Positions 63,971 to 64,000 of a stretch of 64,000 nucleotides of DNA are shown here, piece by piece. Below the pieces are notes generated by a model. The model did not search any database. It was not told where the DNA came from and was given only the letters and a program-made list of their open reading frames with translations. A program made the translations under genes and the position numbers. The stretch spans positions 24,758,899 through 24,822,898 of the forward strand of contig NW_024881282.1 of assembly GCF_018691265.1 (NCBI RefSeq). Reading direction: 5' to 3'. Numbering within the stretch: position 1 is the stretch's first letter; each line of letters starts with the position of its first letter. This DNA comes from Tyto alba. Lineage: Eukaryota; Chordata; Aves; Strigiformes; Tytonidae.

Positions 63971-64000
63971 GTAGACACAACGCCCGCCCAGTTTCTTGAC
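63971..64000 (+). CDS. KL: Klotho exon 4, first ten codons (partial)
   Basis: After the acceptor ctacctag the frame reads VDTTPAQFLD (residues 513-522), which matches the start of klotho exon 4 (human VDTTLSQFTD) and joins exon 3 in phase 0. The exon runs off the window. It would encode most of the KL2 domain, including the FGFR-binding arm, none of which can be judged here. Confidence 0.9.

Larger units (their letters stand above)
21429..64000 (+). other. KL: KL (alpha-klotho) gene span, 3' end beyond window
   Basis: Gene-level record. Exons at 21429-22184 (coding part), 55986-56496, 61137-61405 and 63971-64000 (partial) join to 522 in-frame codons. Introns are 33801, 4640 and 2565 bp, with phases 0, 1 and 0. 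The intron order and phases and the long first intron match the five-exon vertebrate KL gene. Most of exon 4 and exon 5 (KL2 domain, membrane anchor, tail) are missing because the window ends, not because the gene is damaged. No frameshift or internal stop is present in the visible exons. Confidence 0.95.

Noticed and set aside
1..64000. CRISPR arrays, tRNA or rRNA genes, bacterial-type operons
   Set aside because: None seen. The sequence is typical vertebrate nuclear DNA with spliced exons and LINEs.

Overview
The window is vertebrate nuclear DNA, most likely from a bird. The evidence is repeated CR1 LINE fragments carrying the avian-type 3' tail of ATTCTATG/ATTCTGTG octamers, the absence of mammalian SINE or LINE1 sequence, and a sharply GC-rich CpG-island first exon set in AT-rich noncoding DNA.

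One protein-coding gene is supported: KL (alpha-klotho) on the + strand, cut off by the right edge. Exon 1 (21429-22184), exon 2 (55986-56496), exon 3 (61137-61405) and the first 30 nt of exon 4 (63971-64000) join in frame into 522 codons. They cover the signal peptide, the whole KL1 glycosidase-like domain and the start of the KL1-KL2 linker. Every junction has a GT donor and an AG acceptor. Most of KL2, the transmembrane segment and the cytoplasmic tail lie beyond the window.

Layout. 1-20.8 kb is 5' intergenic sequence with four CR1 pieces (1-182, 1.9-2.6, 8.4-8.7, 12.65-13.05 kb) and one copy of an unnamed dispersed repeat (13.77-14.03 kb); no exon of a neighbouring gene was recognised. 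20.8-22.35 kb is the CpG-island promoter plus exon 1, with GC boxes, a TATA-like box, a 16-G run and an AT-rich HNF1-like palindrome. 22.2-56.0 kb is intron 1 (33.8 kb). It contains old amniote-type CR1 copies (36.1-37.1, 37.9-38.2, 54.8-55.4 kb), a young CR1 tail (42.2-42.3 kb), two more places with the unnamed repeat (about 43.0 and 52.8 kb), and a broken retroviral pol remnant (reverse transcriptase and integrase, about 44.5-46.3 kb) antisense to KL. Introns 2 (4.6 kb) and 3 (2.6 kb) look ordinary, except that exon 3 reads openly into intron 3, where other klothos make a secreted isoform.

Biology. In characterised vertebrates alpha-klotho is the FGF23 co-receptor of kidney and parathyroid, and also circulates as a shed or secreted ectodomain. 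The KL1 domain here shows the hallmark loss of the acid/base glutamate (TMDNP in place of T-x-N-E-P) and keeps the nucleophile-position glutamate, but in ENS rather than the usual ENG. I did not find a wholly new biological system. The items most worth checking are the intron-3 alternative end, the HNF1-like promoter site, the pol remnant and the unnamed dispersed repeat.
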